Positions 26,154 through 37,100 of a stretch of DNA of 64,000 nucleotides are shown piece by piece. A model generated the notes under the pieces. The model was given only the letters and a program-made list of their open reading frames with translations, did no database searches and had not been told where the DNA came from. Origin of the DNA: Streptomyces sp. NBC_01439. Its GTDB lineage: Bacteria; Actinomycetota; Actinomycetes; Streptomycetales; Streptomycetaceae. The translations under genes were made by a program, and so were the position numbers. Location of the stretch: assembly GCF_036227605.1 (NCBI RefSeq), contig NZ_CP109487.1:7985001-8049000 (forward strand), written 5' to 3'. The number at the start of each line of letters is the position of its first letter. Position 1 is the first letter of the stretch.

Positions 26154-27226
26154 CCGGAACCGAGGTGACCGAGGTGAAGGCATTGGCACCGGTGACGCCG
26201 GGCGTGCGGCTCGGCCCCGTCTCGTTCGTGTGGCGGCCGTGGGTCGTGTGCGTCACGCTGCTGCTGGCGGCGGCGACCTTCCTGATGTTCTGCGTGTCCA
26301 TCGGCGTGGGGGACTTCCCCATCGGCCTGTCACGGGTGATGGCCGCGGTCGTGGGCGGCGGCGAGCAGGTCGACAAGTTCGTGATCATGGACCTGCGGAT
26401 GCCGCGCGCCCTGGCCGGGCTCGTCGTGGGCATCGCGCTCGGGGTGTCCGGGGCGATCACCCAGTCGATCGCGCGCAACCCGCTGGCCAGCCCGGACATC
26501 CTGGGGATCACGTGGGGCGCCGGCGCGGTCGCGGTGTTCCTGGTGACCGTGTCGGGCGGGACCGCGGCGGCGGTCGTCAACTCCGTGGGCCTGTCCGGGG
26601 CGGCGCTCGCGGGCGGCCTCGGCACGGGGCTCCTCGTGTACTTCCTGGCGTGGCGACGCGGGATCGACGGCTTCCGGCTCATCCTCATCGGCATCTCGGT
26701 GAGCGCCGTCATGGAGGCGATCACCACCTGGCTGCTGGTCACGGCCGACATCAGGGACGTGGCCCGGGCCCAGGCCTGGCTGGTCGGCTCCCTGGACAAC
26801 CGGTCGTGGGACGACGTGGGCGTCGCGCTGTGGTGCACCCTGGCCCTGATGGTCGTCGTGACGGTGGTCGCGTTCCAGTTCAAACCGCTGCACCTCGGTG
26901 ACGACGTGGCCGCGGGCCTCGGCGTCCGGTACGCGAGGGTGCGCGCGGTGCTGCTGCTGTGCGCGGTGCTGCTGGCCGGCGTGGCGGTGAGCGCCGCCGG
27001 CCCGGTCTCGTTCGTCGCACTGGTGGCGCCGCAGGTGGCGATGCGGCTGGCGAAGTGCCCGACACCGCCGATGGCGGCCTCCGGGATGGTCGGGGCCCTG
27101 CTGCTGATCGGCGCGGACCTGGTCGCCCGTACGGCACTGCCGATCACCCTCCCGGTCGGGGTGGTGACCGCCGTGATCGGCGGCCCCTTCCTCATTTACC
27201 TGCTGGTGCGGGCCAACCTCCGCTAG
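26150..27226 (+). CDS. cchD: Ferric-siderophore ABC importer permease (FecCD family), CchD-like
   Basis: A 358-residue second permease of the FecCD pair, starting at ATG 26150 inside the stop codon of the previous gene. It has an N-terminal cytoplasmic stretch of about 27 residues and then around ten membrane segments. Motifs are 'MDLRMPRALAGLVVGIALGV', 'ARNPLASPDILGITWGAGAV' and 'AGPVSFVALVAPQVAMRLA', the last being the ATPase-coupling loop. It pairs with the preceding permease. Expression follows the iron-regulated operon promoter. Confidence 0.92.
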   Translation: MTGTEVTEVKALAPVTPGVRLGPVSFVWRPWVVCVTLLLAAATFLMFCVSIGVGDFPIGLSRVMAAVVGGGEQVDKFVIMDLRMPRALAGLVVGIALGVSGAITQSIARNPLASPDILGITWGAGAVAVFLVTVSGGTAAAVVNSVGLSGAALAGGLGTGLLVYFLAWRRGIDGFRLILIGISVSAVMEAITTWLLVTADIRDVARAQAWLVGSLDNRSWDDVGVALWCTLALMVVVTVVAFQFKPLHLGDDVAAGLGVRYARVRAVLLLCAVLLAGVAVSAAGPVSFVALVAPQVAMRLAKCPTPPMAASGMVGALLLIGADLVARTALPITLPVGVVTAVIGGPFLIYLLVRANLR

Positions 27227-27303
27227 CCGGTGTCCCCGTAGACGTCCAGACATCAGACCTTCAGACACCAGACCCTTCAGACATGCCTATTTCAGGGGGA
27301 GTT

Positions 27304-28143
27304 GTGGCCGTATCGCAGATCGCCGGGATCGAGTCCGACGGGGACGAGGCCGTACGGCTGGCGGCCAGAGGGGTCACCGTCGGGTACGGCGGCCGGGTGG
27401 TCATCGACGACCTCCACGTGTCGATCCCCCCGCAGGTGATCACCACGATCATCGGCTCCAACGGGTGCGGGAAGTCGACCCTGTTGCGGACCCTGTCCCG
27501 GCTGCTCAAACCGACCAGCGGATCGGTCGTGCTGGACGGTGAGGACATCGGCCGGCTCAGGACCAGGGACGTGGCCAAGAAGCTCGGCCTGCTGCCGCAG
27601 GCTCCGGTGGCGCCGGAGGGGCTCACCGTGGCCGACCTCGTCGCCAGGGGGCGCCATCCGCACCAGAGTTGGCTGCGGCAGTGGTCCTCCGACGACGCCG
27701 ACGTCGTGGCGCGGGCCCTGGCCATGACCGGGGTGTCCGACCTGGCCGACCGTCCGGTCGACGCGCTGTCCGGCGGGCAGCGGCAGCGGGTCTGGATCTC
27801 GATGACGCTGGCACAGGGCACCGACCTGCTGCTCCTGGACGAGCCGACCACCTATCTGGACCTGGCGCACGCGATCGACGTGCTCGACCTCGTGGACGAC
27901 CTGCACGAGTCGGGGTGCACCGTGGTCCTGGTGCTGCACGACCTCAATCTGGCCACGCGCTACAGCGACAACCTCATCGTGATGAAGGCCGGTTCGATCC
28001 TTGCGCAGGGGCATCCCCGTGACGTGATCACCGCGGAGCTGTTGTACGAGGCGTTCGGGTTGCGCGCCAAGGTGATCGACGACCCGGTGGGGGACCGGCC
28101 GCTGATCGTGCCCATCGGGCGCGCCCACGTGAACACCCCATAG
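27304..28143 (+). CDS. cchE: Ferric-siderophore ABC importer ATPase, CchE-like
   Basis: A 279-residue ATPase of the FepC/FhuC type that powers the two FecCD permeases. Walker A is 'IIGSNGCGKSTLLR', the signature is '[18 protein letters not shown]', Walker B is 'LLLLDEPTTYLDLAHAI' and the H-loop is 'VLVLHDLNLATRYSD'; all are intact. The GTG at 27304 is preferred because GGGGGAG lies just upstream. An in-frame ATG at 27283 lacks a site and would add seven residues. There are 77 bases between this start and the previous stop, still within the operon. Confidence 0.92.
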   Translation: MAVSQIAGIESDGDEAVRLAARGVTVGYGGRVVIDDLHVSIPPQVITTIIGSNGCGKSTLLRTLSRLLKPTSGSVVLDGEDIGRLRTRDVAKKLGLLPQAPVAPEGLTVADLVARGRHPHQSWLRQWSSDDADVVARALAMTGVSDLADRPVDALSGGQRQRVWISMTLAQGTDLLLLDEPTTYLDLAHAIDVLDLVDDLHESGCTVVLVLHDLNLATRYSDNLIVMKAGSILAQGHPRDVITAELLYEAFGLRAKVIDDPVGDRPLIVPIGRAHVNTP

Positions 28144-28166
28144 ATCAAACAAAGTTACGTTGCAAG

Positions 28167-28185
28167 TAAGGCTAGGCTAGCCTCA
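28167..28185. promoter_or_regulatory. Iron box between cchE and cchF
   Basis: TAAGGCTAGGCTAGCCTCA matches the iron-box consensus and is almost palindromic around AGGCTAGCCT. It lies 72 bases upstream of the lipoprotein receptor gene. This suggests an internal iron-regulated promoter that boosts cchF and the genes after it. Confidence 0.78.
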
Positions 28186-28256
28186 CTTGAGCGCGGTAGG
28201 GTTTGGCTGCCCTCGGGCGGAACTGCAGTGGACGGCACGAAAGCAAGGGATTTCGG

Positions 28257-29312
28257 ATGCTTTTCCATCGAACGACACGTATGAAGCCCTGGCAGCGGCT
28301 GGCGGCAGGAGTGTCCGCCGCGACCCTCGGTGTCGGCCTCCTGGCCGGATGCGGTTCCGATTCGGCGGACCAGGCCGACAAGAAGAGCGACGGCGCCCCG
28401 GCCGCCGGGGGCACCTTCCCGGTCACCGTCGAGCACGCCTTCGGATCGACCAAGGTCGACAAGGCCCCCAAGCGGGTCGTCTCGGTCGGATACACCGACG
28501 ACCAGGCCATCCTGGCGCTCGGCATCAAGCCGGTCGGCATGGTCGACCAGTACCCGAACCCGCCGGGCACCTCCCCCGACATCAACACCCAGTGGCCGTG
28601 GGTGAAGGACAAGTGGGGGGACACCCGCCCCGAGGTCATCATGAACAACGGTGACGCCGGCCCGAACTACGAGAAGATCGCGGCCCTGCGCCCGGACCTG
28701 ATCATCGTCGTGTACTCCGAGATCGACCAGGCCGGCTACGAGAAGCTCTCCAAGATCGCCCCGACGGTGGGCCGCACCAAGGCCGAGAAGGAGCCGTTCA
28801 GCGCTCCCTGGCAGGACAACGCCGTCCACATCGCCAAGGCGCTCGGCCAGGAGGCCAAGGGCACCGAGCTGGTGAAGGGCATCCAGGACAAGCTCGACAC
28901 GGCCAAGAAGGCGCACCCCGAGTTCGCGAACCAGACCGCCGTCCCCCTGTCCTGGTACAAGGACTCGGTGGCCCCGTTCACCACCACCGACGTCCGCGGC
29001 CGGCTGGTGACGGGCATCGGCTACAAGGGCCAGACCGAGATCGACAAGATCGCGGACGGCAAGTTCTACACCACGCTCTCCCCGGAGCGCATGGACCTCG
29101 TCGACGTCGACCGCCTCTTCGTCATCGCCGACAAGGCGGACCAGGAAGCACTGAAGAAGTTCCAGCTGTTCACCAACCTGAACGCGGTCAAGAACGGCAA
29201 GGTCTCCTACCTCCTCGACAGCGAGGGCCCGGCCGTCGGCGCGGCCATGTCCCAGGGCACCCTGCTCTCCCTGCCCTACGCGATCGACGAACTCGTCAAG
29301 TCGGTCGGTTAA
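28257..29312 (+). CDS. cchF: Ferric-siderophore-binding lipoprotein, CchF-like
   Basis: A 351-residue lipoprotein of the FepB/FhuD class, with start ATG 28257. The N-terminus 'MKPWQRLAAGVSAATLGVGL' runs into the lipobox 'LLAGCGSD', so the Cys is lipidated and the protein is anchored outside the membrane. The two-lobed binding fold is marked by 'APKRVVSVGYTDDQAILALG' near the start and 'EKIAALRPDLIIVVYSEIDQ' in the first lobe. 'FQLFTNLNAVKNGKVSYLLD' lies near the end. It captures ferric siderophore for the CchCDE importer. An iron box sits in its own upstream region. Confidence 0.93.
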   Translation: MLFHRTTRMKPWQRLAAGVSAATLGVGLLAGCGSDSADQADKKSDGAPAAGGTFPVTVEHAFGSTKVDKAPKRVVSVGYTDDQAILALGIKPVGMVDQYPNPPGTSPDINTQWPWVKDKWGDTRPEVIMNNGDAGPNYEKIAALRPDLIIVVYSEIDQAGYEKLSKIAPTVGRTKAEKEPFSAPWQDNAVHIAKALGQEAKGTELVKGIQDKLDTAKKAHPEFANQTAVPLSWYKDSVAPFTTTDVRGRLVTGIGYKGQTEIDKIADGKFYTTLSPERMDLVDVDRLFVIADKADQEALKKFQLFTNLNAVKNGKVSYLLDSEGPAVGAAMSQGTLLSLPYAIDELVKSVG

Positions 29313-29314
29313 GT

Positions 29315-31108
29315 GTGAGCATCACCGCCGCGCGCGTCGCCCCGTCGACCCTGCGCACCACGACCGGACGCGAGGCCACCCGCTGGGTCGCGGCGCACTG
29401 CCGCGAGGTGCCGTGGCTGACCATCGCCACCGTGTTCACCACGGTGGCGGGGGCGGCCCTCCAGGTGCTCCCGCTGCTCCTGCTCGGTCGGGTCGTCGAC
29501 GGGGTGGTCGCGGGCGGACCGCGCTCGATCCTGGTCACGACCGGGGTGTTGATGGTGGCCGCCGCGCTGCTCGGCGCGGCGGCCACCGCCCTGTCGACCT
29601 ACCTCATCGGGCGCCTCGGTGCGGACCTGCTCGCACGGCTGCGCGAAGGCGCCGTCCGGGCGGTGCTGGGGATGCCGAGCGCCCGGATCGAGCAGGTCGG
29701 CCGGGGAGACGTGCTCTCCCGGGTCGGCGACGACGTGGCCGTGCTGTCCAAGGGCATCAGGACGGCCGTTCCCACCGTGTTCTCGGCGGGGGTGCTGGTC
29801 GTCATCGCCACGCTCGGCATGTTCGGCCTGGACTGGCGGCTCGGACTGGCCGGTGCCTGCGCGCTGCCCGCGTACGGGCTGGCCCTGCGCTGGTACCTGC
29901 CCCGCTCCGCCCCGCTCTACCAGAAGCAGCGGGCGGCCCAGGCCGACCGTGCGCAGGCCCTGATCAGCGGGTTGAACGGGATAGACACGGTCCGGGCGTA
30001 CCGCCTCGAAGGGGCCGTCCGCGAGAAGGTCACCCACGAGTCGTGGCGGGTGCGCGAACTCGGAATCGAGGTGTTCCGGCTCTTCGGCCGCTTCGTCGGC
30101 CGGGAGAACCGCGCCGAGTTCATCGGACTGGTCCTCATCATCGTCGTGGGGTACGCCCTGCTGGAGGCCGACGCCGCCAGCCTCGGCGAGGTCTCCGCGG
30201 CCCCACTGCTGTTCCACCGCCTCTTCACCCCGCTCGGCTCCATCATGTTCACCTTCGACGAGGCGCAGAAGTCGGGCGCGAGCCTGACCCGCCTGGTCGG
30301 AGTGCTGGAGGAGGACTCCGAGGACCGGCTGGTGGGCGCCCTGGCCGCGGCCCGTGCGGCGGACCCGCCCGACCCGGTGCCCGTGACGGTGCGCGGGCTG
30401 ACGTTCCGCTATCCCGACTCCGAGGAGCCGGTCGTCCGGGACGTCGACCTCACGATCCCGGCCGGCACCTCGCTCGCGCTGGTCGGGGCGACGGGCGCGG
30501 GCAAGTCCACCCTGGCCGCGCTGATCGCGGGCATCGGCACCCCGCAGGCCGGATCGGTGCACATGGGGTCCACCGACCTCGCCGGTCTCGACGAGGCCGG
30601 GGCGCGGGCCCTGGTCAGCATCCTGACGCAGGAGACGCACGTCTTCTCCGGTCCGCTCGCCGAGGACCTGCGCCTGGCCGCACCGGAGGCGACCGACGCC
30701 CAGCTGATGGACGCCCTGCGCACGATCGGTGCCGACGCATGGGTCGACGCGCTGCCCGACGGGCTGAACACGCCCGTCGGCGAGGGCGGCGAACGCCTCG
30801 ACGGCACCAAGGTCGCCCACATCGCCCTGGCCCGGCTGGTGCTGGGCCGCACCCCCGTCGTGGTGCTCGACGAATCCACGGCGGAGGCGGGCAGCGAGGG
30901 GGCGGCCGAGCTGGAACGGGCCGTGCTCGCCGCGTGCGCGGGCCGGACCACGCTGTTCGTGGCGCACCGGCTGACCCAGGCGATGGCGGCGGACCGGATC
31001 GCCGTACTGGACGCGGGACGCGTCGTGGAGCAGGGGACGCACGAGGAGTTGGTGGCCCTGGGCGGCCGCTACGCACGACTGTGGCGGGCCTGGCGCGAAG
31101 GCAGTTAG
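29315..31108 (+). CDS. cchG: ABC exporter half with intact Walker motifs but degenerate signature, CchG-like
   Basis: A 597-residue fused membrane-ATPase half-transporter with GTG start 29315, 2 bases after the previous stop. Six membrane segments span about 25-320. In the ATPase domain Walker A ('GATGAGKSTL'), Q-loop ('LTQETHVFSG'), Walker B ('VVVLDEST') and H-loop ('VAHRL') are intact. The LSGGQ signature is replaced by 'LDGTKVAHIALAR', and the D-loop is altered ('AEAGSEG'). The gene after the NRPS encodes the reciprocal half (intact signature, lost Walker A). The two should form a heterodimer with one working ATP site. Export of apo-coelichelin is the expected role. Confidence 0.9.
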   Translation: MSITAARVAPSTLRTTTGREATRWVAAHCREVPWLTIATVFTTVAGAALQVLPLLLLGRVVDGVVAGGPRSILVTTGVLMVAAALLGAAATALSTYLIGRLGADLLARLREGAVRAVLGMPSARIEQVGRGDVLSRVGDDVAVLSKGIRTAVPTVFSAGVLVVIATLGMFGLDWRLGLAGACALPAYGLALRWYLPRSAPLYQKQRAAQADRAQALISGLNGIDTVRAYRLEGAVREKVTHESWRVRELGIEVFRLFGRFVGRENRAEFIGLVLIIVVGYALLEADAASLGEVSAAPLLFHRLFTPLGSIMFTFDEAQKSGASLTRLVGVLEEDSEDRLVGALAAARAADPPDPVPVTVRGLTFRYPDSEEPVVRDVDLTIPAGTSLALVGATGAGKSTLAALIAGIGTPQAGSVHMGSTDLAGLDEAGARALVSILTQETHVFSGPLAEDLRLAAPEATDAQLMDALRTIGADAWVDALPDGLNTPVGEGGERLDGTKVAHIALARLVLGRTPVVVLDESTAEAGSEGAAELERAVLAACAGRTTLFVAHRLTQAMAADRIAVLDAGRVVEQGTHEELVALGGRYARLWRAWREGS

Positions 31109-31165
31109 GCAGCCCATTTTTCGGTTGGGCCGACATATCGATCTGGAAAGGGCGTTGAGCCTCCG

Positions 31166-34100
31166 ATGACGGAATCGACCGCTCGTCTCGTGCTGCTTCC
31201 CCCCACCCGCCTGGCAGACGTGCGCCGGCGGTCCGGCGACTACGGCGACACGACCATTGCCCGGGCCTGCGCCATCGCACTGGCCTACTGGGCCACGGGA
31301 CGGAGTCCCGACGGCTTGGAACTCACCCCCGGCACCCTCTTCGCCGACGTCCTCGGCTGGGCGGACAACGGCGGTGCCGCAACCGCCGGCTGGGAGGTCG
31401 GGGCGCACGGCCCGGACGGCGAGGACGGCCGCAGCATCACCCTCCCGGAAGGCGTCGTACCGGCTGACGCACAGCTCGCCCTGGACGACCTGGCCGACTT
31501 CCCGGGCCGGTCCCTCGCCACCATCGGCCCGTCCGGCATCGCGCAGAGACTCGCCACCCTGGCCGAGTGGAACGACACCGGGGCCGACCGGATCCGCCCG
31601 ACCATCGTCGAGATGTTCCGCGAGCAGGCCCGCCTGCGGCCGGACGCGGTCGCGATCGTCGACGAACACCGCTCGCTGACCTACCGTCAGGCAGCCGAGC
31701 TCTCCGCCCAGCTGGCCCACCACCTGATCGCACGCGGAATCACCACCGAACAGGTCGTCGCCATCTCCCTGGACCGCTCCGCCGCCATGGTGATCGGCCT
31801 GCTCGGCGTGCTCCAGGCCGGAGCCGCGTTCGTCCCCCTCGACCCGCAGTGGCCCGCCGCCCGCCGCTCCGTCGTCATCGCCGACGCCCGCGTCGTACTG
31901 CAGCTCAACGACTCGGGCGAACACGCCCCGGACGAACCGGAAGCCGTGCCCGTCGACCTCGGCGACTGGCGGTTCGGCTCCTACCCCGGCGAGGGGACCG
32001 CCCTCACCGTCCCGGGCGACGCGCTGGCCTACGTGATCTTCACCTCCGGCTCGACCGGCCGGCCCAAGGGCGCGATGATCCGCCACGAGGCCATCAGCGA
32101 GCGCTTGCTGTGGCAGGTCGAAGAGATCCTGGGCTTCGGCCACGACGACGCGTCCCTGTTCAAGGCGCCGCTGTCCTTCGACATCTCCATCAACGAGATC
32201 TTCCTGCCGCTGGTGTGCGGCGGCCGGCTGGTGGTCCTGCGCCCCGGCGGCGAACGCGACCCGCACCACCTGCTGAGCGTGATAGCCGAGCAGCGCGTCA
32301 CCTTCACCTACCTCGTGTCGTCCATGCTGGACGTACTGCTGGAGATCGCGGGCGACTCCGGACGCCTCGACAGCCTGCGGCACGTGTGGTGCGGCGGCGA
32401 GGTGCTCACCCCGGAGCTGTACGAGCGCTTCCGCACCCGGCTCGACATACCCATGTACCACGGCTACGGCCCGGCCGAGACGACCATCGGCGTCTCGCAC
32501 GTGATCTACCGGGGCGCCGCGGAACGCCTGTCGACATCGATCGGCAAGGCCAACCCCAACACCCAGCTGTACGTGCTGGACGACGAACTGCGCCCGGTCC
32601 CGGTCGGGGTCGGCGGCGAGCTGTACGTCGGCGGGTTCCTGCTCGGGCGCGGATACGTGGGCGCGCCCGGCCTGACCGCCTCCCGGTTCGTCGCGAACCC
32701 CTTCGCCACGGACGGGTCCCGGCTGTACCGCACCGGTGACCTCGCGCGCTTCGCCCCCGACGGATCCCTGGACTTCCTCGGCCGCGCCGACAACCAGATC
32801 AAGATCCGCGGCATGCGGCTGGAGATCGAGGACGTCGAGGTCGGCCTCGCCGAGCACCCCGCGGTACGCCACACCTGCGTCGTCGCGAAGAAGAACACGG
32901 CCGGCGGCACCTACCTCGTGGGCTACGTGATACCCGCCACCGGCAGCGAGGACCTGCGCGCCGACGAGGTCAAGCAGTGGGCCACCGGGCACATGGTGGA
33001 GTACATGGTGCCCACCCACATCGTCGTGATGAAGGAGTTCCCGCTCACCGCGAACGGCAAGCTCGACCGGGGCGCGCTGCCGGAGCCCCGGACCGGCGCG
33101 GGCGCGCTCGCCCCGCCCGTCACCGAGAACGAGCGCCTGGTGTGCGCAGCAGTTGCGGCGGTGCTGCGGCGCGACGCGGTCGGCGTCGACCAGGACTTCT
33201 TCCAGCTCGGCGGAGACAGCATCCTGGCGATCTCCCTGCTGAGCGCCCTGCGCGAAGCGGGCCTCCACGTCACGGCCCGCCAGATCTTCACCAACAGCGT
33301 CGTGGGCGCGCTGGCGGCGGTCGCGGACCGCGAAGCCGCCGCCGTGGACCACGGCGACGTCGCCACTGGTACGGTCGTGGGATCGCCGATCGTGCAGTGG
33401 CTCGGCGCGACCACGGACGCCATCGACGGCTTCGTGCAGTCGGTGGTGCTCAACACCCCGGCGAACCTCACGGCCGACGCGCTCGACGCCGTCCTGGCCG
33501 CCGTGGTCGCACGGCACGACATGCTGCGCGCCAAGCTGGTGCGGGGCGAGCGCTGGAGCTTCGAGATCCCGGAGCCGGACCACGCCGTAGCGCGCTGGCA
33601 GGAGAGCGACTTGCCCCTCGACGAGTGCGTCGCACTCGCCACCGACGGGCTGGACCCGGCGAACGGAGTGATGCTGCGCGCCGTCTGGCGCCGCGGGGCG
33701 CGCCAGCTGGTCCTGGTCGCCCACCACGTGGTCATCGACGGCGTGTCCTGGCGGATCCTGATGGAGGACCTCTCCACGGCCTGGCGCTGGTACGTCTCGG
33801 GCGCGCCGATCGACCTGCCCCCGGTGGGCACGTCGTTCCGGCGCTGGACGCAGCTGCTGGAGCGCGCGGGATTCGACGCCGACCGCGACCACTACCGGCG
33901 CGCCCTGCCGGGGGCGGACGCGCCGCTGGGCCGGCGCGCGCCGTCCGCGGCCGACACCGTCGCCCGCGAACGCACGACGACCCTCTCGGTCGGCCCCGAC
34001 GTCACGGCCGCGCTCCTGGGCGAGGTCCCCGCGAGGTTCCACGCAGGGGTCAACGACGTGCTGCTGACCGCGCTCGCCGTCACCCTCGCCCGGTGGCGCC

Positions 34101-37100
34101 GCGACCTCGGCCAGGACCAGACGTTCGCGCACATCGAACTGGAGGGCCACGGCCGCGAAGGACGCCACGTCGCGGACTCCGCCGGCTTCGAGCCGGAACT
34201 GTCACGGACCGTCGGCTGGTTCACCACCCTGTTCCCGGTGACCGTCGACCCCGGCGCGGCCGACGACCTGACGGCCCCCGCCTACCTGGTCGCCGCGCTC
34301 AAGGCGGTCAAGGAGGACCTCGCCCGGGTGCCGAGCAACGGCGTCTCCTACGGCGCCCTGCGCTACCTGGACGGCACCGCGTTCGACGCGCCCGCACCCC
34401 AGGTGCTCTTCAACTACCTGGGTCGCTTCGACGCGGGCTCCGCCGGCGACTGGGAACTCGCCCACACCACGGCACAGTTGGGCGAGAAGCGCGATCCCCG
34501 GATGCGGCTGCCGCGCGCCCTGGAGTTCAATGCGATCGCCGAACCCACCGCGGCCGGAGGCGCGTACGAACTGGTCACCACCCTCTCCTGGCCCGACGGG
34601 CTGCTCGGCGACCAGGACATCGAAACCATCGGCGGGTACTTCCGCGAAGCCCTGGCCGGACTGGCCGCACTGGCCGTCATCGACCTGGCCGCACTGGGTC
34701 TCGGCGGCCACTCGCCCAGTGACTTCGCCCTGCCCGCACTCACCCAGGCCGACGTCGACGAGCTGGACGGCCCGGAGCTGCGGGACGTTCTGGCGCTGAC
34801 CCCGCTCCAGGAGGGCCTCTACTTCCACTCGGTCTTCGACGACGACTCCGCGGGCAGCTACGTCGAGCAACAGCTCCTGACCCTGGACGGAGAGGTGGAC
34901 GCCGATCGGCTCGCCGCGGCCGCCACCCGACTGCTCACGCTCTTCCCCAATCTGGCCGCACGGTTCACGGCCCTCGCCGACGGCCGCGTGGTCTCCGTGC
35001 TGGAGGGCGGGGTCCAGGCCCCGTTCACCACCCTGGACCGCCCCGGCATCACCGACGAGGAGATCCGCGAGCACGCCGAGCGGGACCGCCGCGCCGGGTT
35101 CGACCTGGCGAGCGGCCCGCTGATGCGGTACACGCTGATCCGTACGGGACCCGCCCGCAGCGTGCTGGTGCAGACCGTTCACCACATCATCGCCGACGGC
35201 TGGTCGGTGCCACCGATGCTCCGCGCACTGCTGACCGAATACCGTGCGCCGGGCACCGTGCACCCGCTCGGCGGCTTCACCGACTACGTGCGCTGGCTCG
35301 CCGGACGCGACGAGGACGAGAGCGACCGGGTGTGGCGCGAGCAGCTCGCCGGGCTCCCCGGCCCCTCGCTGGTCGCCGAGGGACACACGCCGTCCGACCG
35401 GTTCGCCGACACCGCCACCTCGCCGGAAGGGGACGTCGACGAGGCCGCCCGATCCGCCGGTGTGCCGCTGAGCGCGGCCGTGCACAGCGCCTGGGCCGCG
35501 ACGCTCGGCGGCCTCCTGCACACCAGGGACGTCGTCTTCGGCTCCACGGTGTCCGGGCGCGACGCCGACGTGCCCGGCATCGGGGACATGGTCGGTCTGT
35601 TCATCAACACCATCCCGGTGCGCGCCCGGTGGGCCGCCAGCACCCCGGCGCGCGACCTGCTCGCCTCGGTACGGGACCACCAGAGCGCGGTGCTGGCGCA
35701 CCAACACGTCTCACTGGCGCGCATCAGCCGCCTGAGCGGAGCCGGCCCGCTCTTCGACACCCTGGTGGTGTTCGACGTGGCCACCGACGTGGCGGACCTG
35801 CGCGGGCCCGAGGACACGCTCGTCATCAGCGACGTCGTGAACGAGGGCGCCCCGCACTACCCGTTGACCCTCGTGGTGGAGCGCGCGCTCGACGGCCGCC
35901 CCCGCTTCAACCTGATCTACGACGGCGCGCTGGTGCGGGAGTCGACCGCCCGGACGGTCCTGAACACCTTCACCCGCACCCTCACCGGCCTGCTCGGCCG
36001 GCCGGACGACCTCGTCGACGACCTGGCTCCCACCGGCACCCGGACCCCCGCACCGATCACCCCGACGACGCTGGGCGCACTGTTCGACGCCGCCGCGCAC
36101 CGCGATCCGGCCGCCACCGCCGTCACCCAGTGCGCCCTCGACGGCGGCAGCCGGTCACTGACCTACGGCGAACTGGCCGACGCAAAGGACGAGCTGGCCT
36201 CGGCCCTGCGCGCCGCCGGTGTCCGGCCGGGCGAACGGGTCGCCGTCGCCGTCCCGCGCTCCCTCGAGCAGGTCGTCGCCCTCGTCGCCGTCGTCACCGC
36301 GGGCGGTGCGTACGTACCGCTGGACCTCGCCTACCCGGACGGACGCCTGGAGTACGTCCTCGCCGACGCGGCCCCGCAGGTCGTGCTCGTGGACCGGGAG
36401 CACCGGGACCGCTTCACGCGGCTGCTGGCCCGGGCGGGCGTACCGGCCCGCGTGCTCGTACAGGGGGAGCTGCCGCCGCAGGACGCCCGGGTCACCGGGG
36501 ACGACCAGGTCACTGCGGACGCCGCCGGGCCCGGGGTCGACTGGCACGATCCCGCGTACGTCATCTACACCTCCGGGTCGACCGGCACGCCCAAGGGCGT
36601 CGTCGTCCCGCACTCCAGCGTGGTGACCCTGCTCGCGAACACGCGACCCGACATGGACTTCGGTCCGCACGACGTGTGGGTCCAGTTCCACTCGTACTCC
36701 TTCGACTTCGCGGTGTGGGAACTGTGGGGCGCGCTGGCCCACGGTGCCGAGCTCCTGGTGCCGGAGTACGCACTGACCCGCTCGCCCGTCGACTTCCACC
36801 GCCTGGTGCGCGAGCGCCGGGTGACCGTCCTCAACCAGACCCCCTCGGCCTTCTACCAGTTCATCGAGGCCGACCGGCACGCCGACGAACCCGTCACCAC
36901 CCTGCGCCGGATCGTCTTCGGGGGCGAGGCACTGGATCCCGGGCGGCTGCGCGACTGGGTCGAGCGGCACGGGACGACCTCGCCCGAGCTGGTCAACATG
37001 TACGGCATCACCGAGACCACCGTGCACGTCACGCACCGGGTCCTGACCGACGAGGACTTCCGCCCCGGCGCCGGGGCCAGCCCGATCGGAGGTCCGATCC

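Noticed and set aside
29309..34168. A 1619-codon minus-strand open frame opposite cchG and the NRPS
   Set aside because: No recognisable domain; the plus strand carries intact ABC exporter and NRPS domains throughout.
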